This document shows positions 35,300-44,590 of a DNA stretch of 64,000 bases, one piece after another. The stretch covers positions 17,856 through 81,855 of the forward strand of contig CAYMAN010000007.1 in assembly GCA_964388455.1 (NCBI GenBank), in the 5' to 3' direction. How positions within the stretch are numbered: the first letter of the stretch is position 1; the number at the start of each line of letters is the position of its first letter. This DNA comes from JBBRWO01 sp964388455 (GTDB lineage: Bacteria; Actinomycetota; Coriobacteriia; Anaerosomatales; JAAXUF01). Below the pieces are notes generated by a model, which saw only the letters and a list, made by a program, of their open reading frames with translations, was not told where the DNA came from and did not search any database. Position numbers and translations under genes: made by a program.

Positions 35300-36286
35300 A
35301 TGAAGTCCAAGCGAATCATCGGCGGCATCGTACTCGCCGCGCTTGCGACGGTGCTCCTGTCAGCGGTCTTGGCACTCCTCACAGATGCGCCGGCGATGAT
35401 CGCGGCACTTCAGGGCTTCCCTCCTCTAGCGCTGCTCACCATGCTCACGCTCGCGTTGCTTGGCTACCTCGCACGCGGCCTGCGGTGGGGTCAGCTGATG
35501 CGTGTCGTGGGCCACCCGATCAGCACGCGTGATGCCCTCTACCTCCAGCTTTCCGGACAGTCCATGGCACTCACGCCGGGACGCGTGGGTGAGGCGTTCA
35601 AGCCTTGGCTTGCTCGGGACATCGGAGGTATGCCCATGACCCGAGGCGTAGCGCTCGTATTCGCCGAGAGGGTCGCAGACCTCATCGGGGTGTGCATCCT
35701 GTCATTAGGCGGCCTTTCTGCTATCGACGGAAACCGATGGACACTGGTGACAGCGCTGTTGGCGATACTCATCGGCACCATGATCGCCAGCTCTCGGTGG
35801 TTCCATTCGCTTGCATTGCGCATCGTCAAACGTCAAACCTGGGCGCGAGAGCATTACTGCTCCGCAGAGACTGTTTCCGAAACGATTCGGCTCGCGATGA
35901 GCTGGCGGACGCTGGCCTGGTCGGTACCGGTGTCTCTACTCGCGTGGGGCTTGGAGGGTCTGGGGTTCGCGCTATGCCTGAGCGTGCTCGGATTCGATGG
36001 CGTGAGCCTGCTGACGGCGGTCTCCATCTACGCGGTTTCGACGCTGGCCGGTGCCTTGACGTTCCTTCCCGGCGGAATCGGCCTTACCGAGGCGTCGATG
36101 GCAGGCATCCTCATTGCAGCGGGTATGCAGCCAGGCGATGCCTCGGCAGCGACGGTGATCACACGCGTCACAACGATGTGGTGGGGCGTGGCTATCGGGT
36201 GGCTGGTCATGGCCTCTCGGCCTGCGGTACTACGACGTGCAGTGCGGCTTGAAGCTGTCGATGACGACGCTACGCACAGCTCGTGA
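35300..36286 (+). CDS. Flippase-like / lysylphosphatidylglycerol synthase TM-family membrane protein
   Basis: A 328-residue integral membrane protein with about eight segments. The family signature is GYLARGLRWGQLMR, then LSGQSMALTPGRVGEAFKPWLA, ALVFAERVADLIG, and LPGGIGLTEASMAGIL. Members of this family (UPF0104, AglD) include MprF flippase domains and proteins of polyprenyl-sugar metabolism. It opens the plus-strand glycan island, so transport or transfer of a lipid-linked intermediate is plausible. Confidence 0.8.
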   Translation: MKSKRIIGGIVLAALATVLLSAVLALLTDAPAMIAALQGFPPLALLTMLTLALLGYLARGLRWGQLMRVVGHPISTRDALYLQLSGQSMALTPGRVGEAFKPWLARDIGGMPMTRGVALVFAERVADLIGVCILSLGGLSAIDGNRWTLVTALLAILIGTMIASSRWFHSLALRIVKRQTWAREHYCSAETVSETIRLAMSWRTLAWSVPVSLLAWGLEGLGFALCLSVLGFDGVSLLTAVSIYAVSTLAGALTFLPGGIGLTEASMAGILIAAGMQPGDASAATVITRVTTMWWGVAIGWLVMASRPAVLRRAVRLEAVDDDATHSS

Positions 36287-36429
36287 CGCGGCATCGACTC
36301 GCTCGGTCGCAAAGAGGAGCGCGAGGACATGAATCGACCGGCATCCACCTCGGTAGGCTGCCCGCGCGTGCTATCGTTTAGGCACGACTCGGCCCCTTCC
36401 CGGGGCCCTGTGACCTCAACACCTCGTGG

Positions 36430-37308
36430 ATGGACGACATGCCTGCGCCACTCCCCCGCGCCACGGTGACAACCCACTCATCCATCCGGGTGGCAGCCAG
36501 CCGACGATGGCATCGGACTCGAGCCTGGCTCCGCGGATCGGCGATCGTACTGACCTACCACCGTGTCGGGGACCAATCGGGCGATTCGCATCATCTGACC
36601 GTGAGCGAAGATCACTTCTTACAGCAGATGGAAGTCATCGCTCACGAGCACGCCACGATGACCGCTGGTGAGCTCGCGGCGTGCATGCGGCGCGGGGCAG
36701 CATTGCCCCGACGTGCGGTGGTCGTGACGTTCGATGATGGATACGCGAAGACCCACTCTGTCGCGAGCGAGATACTTGGCAGACTCGGCATCCGTGCGAC
36801 CTCCTTCGTGTGCAGCGATACTATCGGCTCGGCCGAGGAATACTGGTGGGATGCCCCGTCGGCGAATGTCGGCGGCGACACGCTCGGAGCCGGGAGCCCG
36901 GGTGTCGCAGCCCGTCCCGACCGGCGCGTGATGAGCGCCGACGAGCTCCGTGCGTTCGCGGCGGGAGCAACGTTCGAGTTCGCGGCCCACACTCGCACGC
37001 ACCCTCGGCTGGCTTCGCTTTCCCCGGACGCTCAGCGGGATGAGATTCTGGGCGGCAAGGCCGCGCTCGAGGGGCTGCTTGGCAACAAGGTCATCTCCTT
37101 CGCCTATCCACATGGCGGTCCTGACCAATTCGACGCGACTTCAATCGATCTCGCACGTGAGGCCGGATTCGACGCAGCGTTCACAACGATCCCTGGAGTA
37201 GTGTTGCCGTGGGCGGACCGATTCCGCGTGCCGCGGTTCCACACCGAGAACATCGACGGCAATGCGTTCAGAACGCTGTTGGATGGGTGGTTCGATGCAG
37301 CCCGCTGA
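36430..37308 (+). CDS. Polysaccharide deacetylase (NodB homology)
   Basis: A 292-residue carbohydrate esterase 4 protein. Motif 1 TFDDGY (residues about 99-104) carries the catalytic base and metal Asp. Motif 2 is AHTRTHPRL with the two metal histidines. Motif 3 is FAYPHGG, and YHRVGDQSGD near residue 43 is typical of the PgaB/IcaB subset. There is no evident signal peptide, so it may act in the cytoplasm or at the membrane face. It overlaps the next glycosyltransferase by 14 bases. Confidence 0.88.
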   Translation: MDDMPAPLPRATVTTHSSIRVAASRRWHRTRAWLRGSAIVLTYHRVGDQSGDSHHLTVSEDHFLQQMEVIAHEHATMTAGELAACMRRGAALPRRAVVVTFDDGYAKTHSVASEILGRLGIRATSFVCSDTIGSAEEYWWDAPSANVGGDTLGAGSPGVAARPDRRVMSADELRAFAAGATFEFAAHTRTHPRLASLSPDAQRDEILGGKAALEGLLGNKVISFAYPHGGPDQFDATSIDLAREAGFDAAFTTIPGVVLPWADRFRVPRFHTENIDGNAFRTLLDGWFDAAR

Positions 37309-38635
37309 CCTCACGATCCTGCAGGTGAGCCCAAGCGATCGAGGCGGCGGTGCCGAGAAGGTCGCCATCGATCTCCATCGCGAGTATCTCAAGCGTGGGA
37401 TCGACTCCTGGCTGGCGCTTGGTGCCAGTTCCGGCCGAGTCGAGAACGCCCTCGCCATTCCCGCCACCGCCTCAAGGTCAGCATGGGCGCAATCGGTCCT
37501 CTCGGCGGCCGGTTTGAGTGATCCGGCGGTGGCCTCGGCGCTCCCTCGCACTTTGCAGCGTGCGGCCCGACTTCTGGCAGAACCGAGGCGATACGGCCGC
37601 GTGTGGGCCGGCTACGAAGATTTCGACGCCCCCGGCACGTCGCGCTTGCTCGAGCTTCCGCCACGTCGTCCGGGCGTGCTGCACCTGCACAACCTGCACG
37701 GCGCCTACTTCGACATCCGAGCGCTGCCTGAACTGGCTTCGCAGGTCCCCACCATTCTCACCCTGCACGATGCGTGGCTGCTCACAGGACACTGCGCCCA
37801 TCCCCTCGACTGCGACGGCTACCTGACAGGGTGCGGTTCGTGTCCGCACCTGGATCGCTACGTCCCCATCCACGCGGACAAGAGTGCTGAGAACTGCGTG
37901 GTCAAGCGAGAGGCGCTGCGAGGCGGTCGGGTACGGATCGCAACGCCTTCGCACTGGCTGGCGGGGCTGGTCACGAGCTGTGGCATCGCCGAAGATCTGG
38001 CGGATCTGCGCGTGATCCCCAACGGTATCGACACCGCGGTGTTCTCTCCCGGGTCGCAGAACGAGGCTCGCTCGGCGCTCAACCTGCCTCAAGACACCTT
38101 CGTCATCGCCTTCGCCGCGCAGAGCGCCACCACGAATCCGTACAAGGGCTTCGACACCGTGACCGCTGCGCTCCCCCGCATCGCCGAGGCACTCGGCGAT
38201 CGCGACATCCTGTTGCTGGCAATCGGCACCGCGGGTGTCGACAGCATGCTCGCCGGCGTTCGTGTGCGACACGTCCCCTTCCCGTCCGATCCTTCTGCAC
38301 TGGCGCAGCTCTACCGGGCCTCCGACATCTACGTTCACCCCGCGCGCGCGGAGAGCTTTGGCCTCACGGTGCTCGAAGCGATGGCGTGCGGAGTCGCTGT
38401 CGTCGCCAGCGACGTCGGAGGAATCCCGGAGGTTGTCGCTGACGGCGAGACCGGTGTCCTCGTTCCCGCAGACGACCCCATCTCGCTCGCGGACGCGACG
38501 ATTGCCCTCGCGACCGATACCGCGCGCAGAGGCTCCATCGCTTCGGCGGGCCCGATTCGGGCAGCGCACTTCACGCTGGCTCGCCAGGCCGAATCCTACC
38601 TTGCGTGGTACGCCGAGCTGACGGAGCGCCCATGA
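37295..38635 (+). CDS. Family 4 glycosyltransferase, first of a tandem pair
   Basis: A 446-residue GT-B retaining enzyme. It shows the N-terminal QVSPSDRGGGAEKVAIDLH and the C-terminal EX7E motif in HPARAESFGLTVLEAMACG. A cysteine-rich insert HDAWLLTGHCAHPLDCDGY followed by GCGSCPHL is also shared by its neighbour. ATG 37295 lies inside the end of the deacetylase gene. It is about collinear with the product of the following gene and clearly a paralogue. The donor sugar is unknown. Confidence 0.88.
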   Translation: MQPADLTILQVSPSDRGGGAEKVAIDLHREYLKRGIDSWLALGASSGRVENALAIPATASRSAWAQSVLSAAGLSDPAVASALPRTLQRAARLLAEPRRYGRVWAGYEDFDAPGTSRLLELPPRRPGVLHLHNLHGAYFDIRALPELASQVPTILTLHDAWLLTGHCAHPLDCDGYLTGCGSCPHLDRYVPIHADKSAENCVVKREALRGGRVRIATPSHWLAGLVTSCGIAEDLADLRVIPNGIDTAVFSPGSQNEARSALNLPQDTFVIAFAAQSATTNPYKGFDTVTAALPRIAEALGDRDILLLAIGTAGVDSMLAGVRVRHVPFPSDPSALAQLYRASDIYVHPARAESFGLTVLEAMACGVAVVASDVGGIPEVVADGETGVLVPADDPISLADATIALATDTARRGSIASAGPIRAAHFTLARQAESYLAWYAELTERP

Positions 38636-39993
38636 GCCGCGACGCGATGACCATACTGCAGGTGAGCCCATCAGACGTCGGTGGCGGCGCAGAGAAGGTC
38701 GCCACAGAACTGCACCACGCGTACCTCGCCGCAGAACAGGATTCCTGGCTCGCCGTCGGGACCAGGCACGGAGATGACCGCCGGACCGTAAGGATCCCCA
38801 ACACCGAGTCGTCGTCGGCCTGGGAGCGGCGACTGATCGGTGCCGCCGAGTCTCTGCAGGCGCCCGCCGACAGCCACGGGGTGGCATGGGCACTCGATCG
38901 CACACTTCGGCTAGCAGCGTCTCCGGCACATTTCCTGCGCGTACAACGCGGGTACGAGGACTTCGACTTTCCCGGCACGGCCCACCTGCTCGAACTCACC
39001 CCCACCCCACCGGACGTGCTCCATCTCCACAATCTTCACGGTGGGTACTTCGATATCCGTATGCTTCCTCGGCTTTCTGGCCAGGTGCCGACGATCCTGA
39101 CCATGCACGATGTCTGGCCGCTGACGGGGCATTGCGCCTATCCGCTCGAATGCAAGCGTTGGACGAGCGGCTGCGGTGACTGCCCCGATCTTGCGCTCCC
39201 ACAGCCGATTCGCCGGGACGCTAGCGCCCAGAACGCCGCCATCAAGCGTGCGGCATTCGGGGCCGGGAAACTGCGTGTGGCAACACCTTCGCGCTGGTTG
39301 ATGGATCTCGTCATGCGCTCAGGTCTCGCCGAGCATCTCGCCGAGTGTCGCGTGATTCCAAACGGCGTCGACACCAACGTGTTCACACCAGGAGATCGTG
39401 ACCGTTCGCGCGCCGTGCTCGGACTTCCGGCTGATGCTTTCGTGATCCTGTTCACGGCGCGCGCGGCGACATCCAGCCCGTTCAAGGGGTTCTCCACACT
39501 TTCCGCGGCGCTGCCGAGCATCGTGCAGGGCGCCGCAGGCAGGGACGTGCTGCTGGTTGCACTTGGTGACGACACGCAAGACGACTCTTCCGCGCTCCGA
39601 GGAGATCCCATCGAGCACTCGATGCGGTTCGTCCCCTTTACCGACGACCCTCTGACCGTCGCCCACTACTACCGGGCCGCCGACCTCTATCTCCACCCCG
39701 CCCACGCCGAGAACTTCCCTCTCGCGGTGCTCGAGGCGATGGCATGTGGGACGGCGGTCATAGCCAGCAATGCAGGAGGCATCCCAGAGATCATCGAGGA
39801 TGGAGTATCCGGCCTGCTGTTTGAGAACGGCGACGCCGGCGCCCTCGCGACTGCGGCGCTTGCGCTCATGGGAGATGATGTGCGCCGACAGCAGGTTTCC
39901 GATGCCGGCAGAATCCGAGTGCAAGGCGAGTACACACTGGGTTCTCAGGTGCGACGCTACCTGGAGTGGTACGACGAACTGATCGGCAGGTGA
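38632..39993 (+). CDS. Family 4 glycosyltransferase, second of a tandem pair
   Basis: A 453-residue GT-B enzyme that aligns along its full length with the previous gene product: QVSPSDVGGGAEKVATELHH, HDVWPLTGHCAYPLECKRW with GCGDCPDL, and HPAHAENFPLAVLEAMACG with the EX7E pair. Its ATG overlaps the previous stop (ATGA). The local duplication suggests two consecutive transfers of similar sugars. Confidence 0.88.
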   Translation: MSRDAMTILQVSPSDVGGGAEKVATELHHAYLAAEQDSWLAVGTRHGDDRRTVRIPNTESSSAWERRLIGAAESLQAPADSHGVAWALDRTLRLAASPAHFLRVQRGYEDFDFPGTAHLLELTPTPPDVLHLHNLHGGYFDIRMLPRLSGQVPTILTMHDVWPLTGHCAYPLECKRWTSGCGDCPDLALPQPIRRDASAQNAAIKRAAFGAGKLRVATPSRWLMDLVMRSGLAEHLAECRVIPNGVDTNVFTPGDRDRSRAVLGLPADAFVILFTARAATSSPFKGFSTLSAALPSIVQGAAGRDVLLVALGDDTQDDSSALRGDPIEHSMRFVPFTDDPLTVAHYYRAADLYLHPAHAENFPLAVLEAMACGTAVIASNAGGIPEIIEDGVSGLLFENGDAGALATAALALMGDDVRRQQVSDAGRIRVQGEYTLGSQVRRYLEWYDELIGR

Positions 39994-40003
39994 ACGACCG
40001 GCA

Positions 40004-40873
40004 ATGACCGACAATCCCACACGAGTCTCAGTGCTCACGCCGTCTTACAACCAGGCGGAGTGGCTGGCCGACAACCTGCGCTCGGTCTCCTGCCAGACAT
40101 ACCCGCACGTCGAGCACATCGTTGCCGACGGCGGCTCGACCGACGGTACCCTCGTTCTGCTCACTGCCGCAGGTGACACGGTTACTTGGACCAGCGGACC
40201 GGACGCAGGACAGGCCGCTGCGATCAACACGGCGTTCTCGGCGGCAACAGGCGACATCATCGGCTGGATCAACTCAGATGACGCGTACCTGGATTGCCAT
40301 GTCATCGATCGCGTAGTGGCCTACTTCGAGGCGCACCCCGACGTCGACGTCGTCTACGGTCACGGCCTCCAGACGACCAAGAACGGCGCCGCGATCCAGG
40401 TGCTCTGGGCGCCACCGTTCGATGCGGAGCTGCTGCGCACCGTCGACTTCATCACCCAGCCCGCGGCGTTCATTCGGCGCGCGGCGATTGCGGAGCCGCT
40501 TCTCGATGAGAGCTTCCACTTCGCGATGGACTACAGCCTCTGGTTGCGGCTGCTCACTGCCGGTCGCCGCTTCGCACGCATCGACAGCGTGTTGGCCATC
40601 GACCGCCATCAGCCGGACCGCAAGTCCTCGACGATCACCGATGTCCACGCCGCCAACCTCGCGCGCCTCGCTCACTCGTACGACCTGCGCCTCTCGGCGG
40701 AGTTCGATGGGGTGCGCAGCTCGTTTTACGTTCGTCAGCGCCTCCATGGCGCGCGGCTCATCCCGACGCTGCACCCGCCGTTCGCCTTCTCAGCACCGCC
40801 CGAGTGGAAGCGCGGGCTGTGGCGTCGTCAGCTGTTCACACGACGCAGCCGCTGGCCAGAGGAGTACCGCTGA
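40004..40873 (+). CDS. Family 2 glycosyltransferase
   Basis: A 289-residue inverting GT-A enzyme. It has SVLTPSYNQAEWLADNLRSV, VADGGSTDGT, GPDAGQAAAINTAFSAATGD and GWINSDDAYLD, where SDD is the metal-binding DxD equivalent. There are no membrane segments. It is followed by a one-base overlap with the next GT4 gene. Confidence 0.88.
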   Translation: MTDNPTRVSVLTPSYNQAEWLADNLRSVSCQTYPHVEHIVADGGSTDGTLVLLTAAGDTVTWTSGPDAGQAAAINTAFSAATGDIIGWINSDDAYLDCHVIDRVVAYFEAHPDVDVVYGHGLQTTKNGAAIQVLWAPPFDAELLRTVDFITQPAAFIRRAAIAEPLLDESFHFAMDYSLWLRLLTAGRRFARIDSVLAIDRHQPDRKSSTITDVHAANLARLAHSYDLRLSAEFDGVRSSFYVRQRLHGARLIPTLHPPFAFSAPPEWKRGLWRRQLFTRRSRWPEEYR

Positions 40874-42075
40874 TGGGCGCCGCGAAACTGCCGGGCGCTG
40901 CATCCATGAGCCCCCGAGCCCTCTTCGTCACCACCGTCCACATCACCCTCGAGGCGTTTCTCATCCCCTTCGCCGAGCACTTCCGCTCGAAGGGATGGCG
41001 CGTCGACGCACTCGCGAACGGCGCATCCGGCAACCCTCATATCGCCGATGCGTTCGACCATCGCTACGACGTCGCCTGGAGCCGCAACCCCCTCGACCCG
41101 CGCAATCTCATCGGCTCGGCGAAGCGCGTCCGTGAAGTCGTCTCGGCGGGCGCTTACGACATCGTGCACGTGCACACGCCCATTGCCGCCTTTGTGACAC
41201 GTTACGCGCTGCGCACACTCCCCGCGAAATCCCGCCCGGTCGTCATCTACACGGCACACGGCTTCCACTTCTATCAGGGTCAGCGACCCGCACCACACGC
41301 GGCCTACCGCGCTATGGAGCGACTCGCCGGCCGCTGGACCGACTACCTCGTCACCATCAACGCCGAGGACTACGCCGCAGCCGGGGAACTCGGCACTATC
41401 GACCCGCAGAGGATCCGCCTCATCCCCGGCATCGGCGTGGACACCTCGCGATTCGCCGAGAACCCCGCCCTCGCGGTGCGCGAGCGAGTGCGATCGGACG
41501 TGCGCACGGGCCTGCGGGTCCCTCCACACGCCTTCATGCTCACGATGATCGCCGAGTTCGGTCCGGTGAAACGTCACGACTTCGCGCTCAGAGCGCTTGC
41601 CGCGGTGACCGATCCGCGTGTCGTGCTCGTGCTGGTCGGGGAAGGGCCCCTCGAGTCGTCGCTGCGAGAGAAGGCGATCGCGCTGCGTGTGGCCGACAGA
41701 ATCCGTTGGGCCGGCTACCGCCGAGACATCCCCGAGATTCTCGCAGCCAGCGACGCGGCATTCCTCGTGAGCGAGCGCGAGGGACTTCCACGCTCCGTGC
41801 TCGAGGCTATGGCCGCAGGCAGACCGGTCATCGGAACGCACACCCGCGGGATCGCGGATGCGGTCGAAGGCGAATGCAACGCGAACACGCCGGCGGGTTG
41901 GCTTGTCCCCAAACACGACACCCTCGCACTGGCGGCTGCCATCGACAATGCCGCAGCCGACACCGCAGAGTGCGTCCGTCGCGGCGCTGCAGGTCGCGCG
42001 CGTGCGAGCACCGAGTTCTCGCTCCCCCGGATCATCGCCGAATATGAGGAGCTGTACCGTGAAGCCCTCGCGTAA
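40873..42075 (+). CDS. Family 4 glycosyltransferase (PglA/WbpX-type)
   Basis: A 400-residue GT-B enzyme. The N-terminus FVTTVHITLEAFLIPFAEHFRSKGW, VHTPIAAFVTRYALR, and YTAHGFHFYQG are typical of the EpsD/PglA-like group. The C-terminal donor motif is SEREGLPRSVLEAMAAG. It overlaps the following PglC-like gene by 17 bases. PglA-type enzymes add the second sugar to a bacillosamine-type linker, which fits the next four genes. Confidence 0.85.
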   Translation: MGAAKLPGAASMSPRALFVTTVHITLEAFLIPFAEHFRSKGWRVDALANGASGNPHIADAFDHRYDVAWSRNPLDPRNLIGSAKRVREVVSAGAYDIVHVHTPIAAFVTRYALRTLPAKSRPVVIYTAHGFHFYQGQRPAPHAAYRAMERLAGRWTDYLVTINAEDYAAAGELGTIDPQRIRLIPGIGVDTSRFAENPALAVRERVRSDVRTGLRVPPHAFMLTMIAEFGPVKRHDFALRALAAVTDPRVVLVLVGEGPLESSLREKAIALRVADRIRWAGYRRDIPEILAASDAAFLVSEREGLPRSVLEAMAAGRPVIGTHTRGIADAVEGECNANTPAGWLVPKHDTLALAAAIDNAAADTAECVRRGAAGRARASTEFSLPRIIAEYEELYREALA

Positions 42076-42751
42076 GCCCTACGACATCGTGAAACGGCTG
42101 GCAGACATCGTGTTCTCGGCGGCACTTCTTGTCGTGCTCAGCCCGTTGCTGCTGGTGCTGGCGTTGCTGGTGCGCATGCGACTCGGATCGCCAGTCCTCT
42201 TCACGCAGCTACGCCCCGGCCGAGACGGTCAGCTGTTTCGCCTGCGCAAATTCCGCTCGATGCTCCCCGTACCCTCAGACACCCCCGCCACGGCAGCTGT
42301 GGCCAGCGATGCAGATAGGCTCACCCGCTTCGGCAGACTGCTGCGCTCGACGTCTTTGGACGAGCTGCCCGAGCTCTACAACGTGCTGGTCGGTGAGATG
42401 AGCATCGTCGGCCCGCGACCGCTGCTCCCCGAGTACCTTGAGCGCTACAATGAGACTCAAGCTCGCAGGCATGAGGTCCGACCCGGCATCACCGGGTGGG
42501 CCCAGGTCAACGGGCGCAACGCGGCAACGTGGGATGAGCGGCTGGCGGCAGATGTGCACTACGTGGAGCATCGCTCCCTCGCCCTCGACCTGCGAATACT
42601 CGTAATGACAGTCGGTGCTGTGCTCGGAGGATCCGGTGTGTCGGCACCGGACTCGGCGACGATGGAACCGTTTGACCCACGCGGCGAGACGCGAACGGAC
42701 GCCACAAAAGCGCTTCCCGACGACGCGAACTCGTACAAGGAGGATTCATGA
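42059..42751 (+). CDS. Polyprenyl-phosphate phosphosugar transferase (PglC/WcaJ family)
   Basis: A 230-residue monotopic phosphoglycosyl transferase. One N-terminal re-entrant hydrophobic helix (LADIVFSAALLVVLSPLLLV) is followed by LGSPVLFTQLRPGRDGQLFRLRKFRSM, STSLDELPELYNVLVGEMSIVGPRPLL and RPGITGWAQVNGRN. The DE pair in LDELPEL is the catalytic dyad of the family. GTG 42059 behind GAGGAG is chosen. It starts lipid-linked glycan assembly by loading the first sugar phosphate onto polyprenyl phosphate. Confidence 0.92.
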   Translation: MKPSRKPYDIVKRLADIVFSAALLVVLSPLLLVLALLVRMRLGSPVLFTQLRPGRDGQLFRLRKFRSMLPVPSDTPATAAVASDADRLTRFGRLLRSTSLDELPELYNVLVGEMSIVGPRPLLPEYLERYNETQARRHEVRPGITGWAQVNGRNAATWDERLAADVHYVEHRSLALDLRILVMTVGAVLGGSGVSAPDSATMEPFDPRGETRTDATKALPDDANSYKEDS

Positions 42752-43368
42752 GACTGCTCATCGTCGGAGCGGGTGGCCACGCCAAGGTCGTCCTCGATGC
42801 CGCGCGCTGCTGCGGAATCGAGATCGCGGGGGTCCTCGGCGCGGTGGGCGGCGCCACGGAGCTGCTGGGCGTGCCTGTCACTCAAGGGTCCACGGACCTC
42901 GCGACGATGGCGGCGGACGCGTTCATCATCGGCATCGGCGACAACCGTACACGTGCTGAGGTGTACGCGGAGTATCTGGCGCTGGGACTCACTCCCGCCA
43001 CGGTTGTGCACCCGTCTGCGATCATCGCCGACTCGGCGGAGCTAGGCGCGGGGACGTTCGTCGCCGCCGGTGCGATCGTCAACCCGGAAGCGGTCATCGG
43101 CGCCAACGCCATTCTCAACACCGGATGCACCGTCGACCACGACTGCGTCATCGGCGACCACGCGCTCATCGGCCCGTTGGCCGGTCTCTGCGGAGCGGCG
43201 CAGGTCGGAGACGGGACCCTGATCGGCGCAGGCGCCAGCGTCGTCCCCGGCGCCGCTGTCGGAGCTTGGAGCGTGGTCGGCGCCGGAGCAGCGGTCCTGA
43301 CCGACGTCCCCGACGGCAGCATCGCCGTGGGCGTGCCCGCCGTGGTCGTCAAGCGGATCGAGGCATAA
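42748..43368 (+). CDS. Sugar O/N-acetyltransferase, PglD/NeuD family
   Basis: A 206-residue protein. The N-terminal Rossmann-like domain (RLLIVGAGGHAKVVLDAARC) is followed by a left-handed beta-helix of hexapeptide repeats (VVHPSAIIADSAELGAGTF, then INPEAVIGANAILNTGC). The catalytic histidine lies in TVDHDCVIGDHALIGP. PglD acetylates UDP-4-amino-sugar at N4. AAGGAGGA precedes the ATG. It overlaps the PglC-like gene by four bases. Confidence 0.9.
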   Translation: MRLLIVGAGGHAKVVLDAARCCGIEIAGVLGAVGGATELLGVPVTQGSTDLATMAADAFIIGIGDNRTRAEVYAEYLALGLTPATVVHPSAIIADSAELGAGTFVAAGAIVNPEAVIGANAILNTGCTVDHDCVIGDHALIGPLAGLCGAAQVGDGTLIGAGASVVPGAAVGAWSVVGAGAAVLTDVPDGSIAVGVPAVVVKRIEA

Positions 43369-43372
43369 AGCG

Positions 43373-44590
43373 ATGCCGGAGCCTCTCGCCATCGACGGTG
43401 GCGTCCCCGTGCGCACCTTGCCGATGCCCTCATGGCCCGCACCCGGGACCGACGAGCTCGCCGCTGTCACGCGCGTACTGGACTCGGGTCGACTCAACTA
43501 CTGGACCGGCACCGAGGGCCGAGCGCTCGAGGCCGAGTACGCCGAGCAGCTCGGTCGGGCGCACGGCATCGTGCTCGCGAACGGCACGCTGGCACTCGAG
43601 CTCGCATTGCGCGCCTTTGGGGTCGGCCAGGGCGACGAAGTCGTGGTTCCGGCTCGCACCTACATCGCGACAGCAAGTGCGGTCGTCGCCGTCGGAGCCA
43701 CACCGATCATCGCCGACGTCAGCATCGCCAGCGGCACCATCACCGCACAAACGGTTGAGGCGGTTCTAACACCAGCCACCCGAGCGGTCATCCCGGTCCA
43801 TCTCGGCGGATGGCCGGTGGACATGGAGCCGATCATCGCGCTTGCCCGTCAGCACGGCCTGGTCGTTATCGAAGACTGCGCGCAGGCTCACGGCGGTTCG
43901 TGTGGCGGACGTCCGGTCGGCTCGCTCGGAAGCGATGCGGCGGCGTTCTCGTTTTGCCAAGACAAGATCGTCCCCGCGGGTGAGGGTGGCCTGTTGGTTC
44001 TCGATGACGCCGAGGCGTTCGAGCGTGCGTGGGCGTACAAGGACCACGGCAAATCGCTCGCCAAGGTCACCGACGCGAGCGCGCAGTCCGGCCCGACGTT
44101 TCGCTGGCTGCACGATAGCTTCGGCTCGAACTGGCGGATGCCCGAACTCGCAGCGGCAGTCGCCCTAGCCGGATTCCACCAGCTGCCGGAGTGGCACGCA
44201 GCACGCACTCGCAATGCACACCGGCTTGCGTCCGGCCTGTCCCACCTCGACGCTCTCCGCGTCCCGCTACCGGACGCCGACTGCCGGCACGCCTTCTATC
44301 GGCTCTACGCATACGTCCGCCCCGAGCTACTCGCAGAGGGCTGGGATCGCGATCGCATAACCGCCGCCATCACCGCCGAGGGTGTCGCCTGCCAATACGG
44401 CAGTTGCGCCGAGATCTACCGCGAGGTCGCCTTCGCGAAATCTGGTCTCGGACCCACAGACCGCCTCCCGGGCGCTAGCGAGCTGCACGACACCGCGATC
44501 GCATTCTTCGTACACCCCACGCTGGGTGATGTGGAGATCGACGACACCATCGCAGCGGTGACCAAGGTGATGGAGGTGGCCACGCGGTGA
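43373..44590 (+). CDS. DegT/DnrJ/EryC1-family sugar aminotransferase (PglE-like)
   Basis: A 405-residue PLP enzyme. It has LANGTLALELALRAFGVGQGDEVVVPARTY split over residues about 65-95, VIEDCAQAHGG, and the PLP lysine in FSFCQDKIVPAGEGG. The family aminates 4-keto sugar nucleotides; in the bacillosamine route PglE converts the 4-keto product of PglF. Context between pglD- and pglF-like genes supports that role. Substrate specificity is inferred. Confidence 0.88.
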   Translation: MPEPLAIDGGVPVRTLPMPSWPAPGTDELAAVTRVLDSGRLNYWTGTEGRALEAEYAEQLGRAHGIVLANGTLALELALRAFGVGQGDEVVVPARTYIATASAVVAVGATPIIADVSIASGTITAQTVEAVLTPATRAVIPVHLGGWPVDMEPIIALARQHGLVVIEDCAQAHGGSCGGRPVGSLGSDAAAFSFCQDKIVPAGEGGLLVLDDAEAFERAWAYKDHGKSLAKVTDASAQSGPTFRWLHDSFGSNWRMPELAAAVALAGFHQLPEWHAARTRNAHRLASGLSHLDALRVPLPDADCRHAFYRLYAYVRPELLAEGWDRDRITAAITAEGVACQYGSCAEIYREVAFAKSGLGPTDRLPGASELHDTAIAFFVHPTLGDVEIDDTIAAVTKVMEVATR

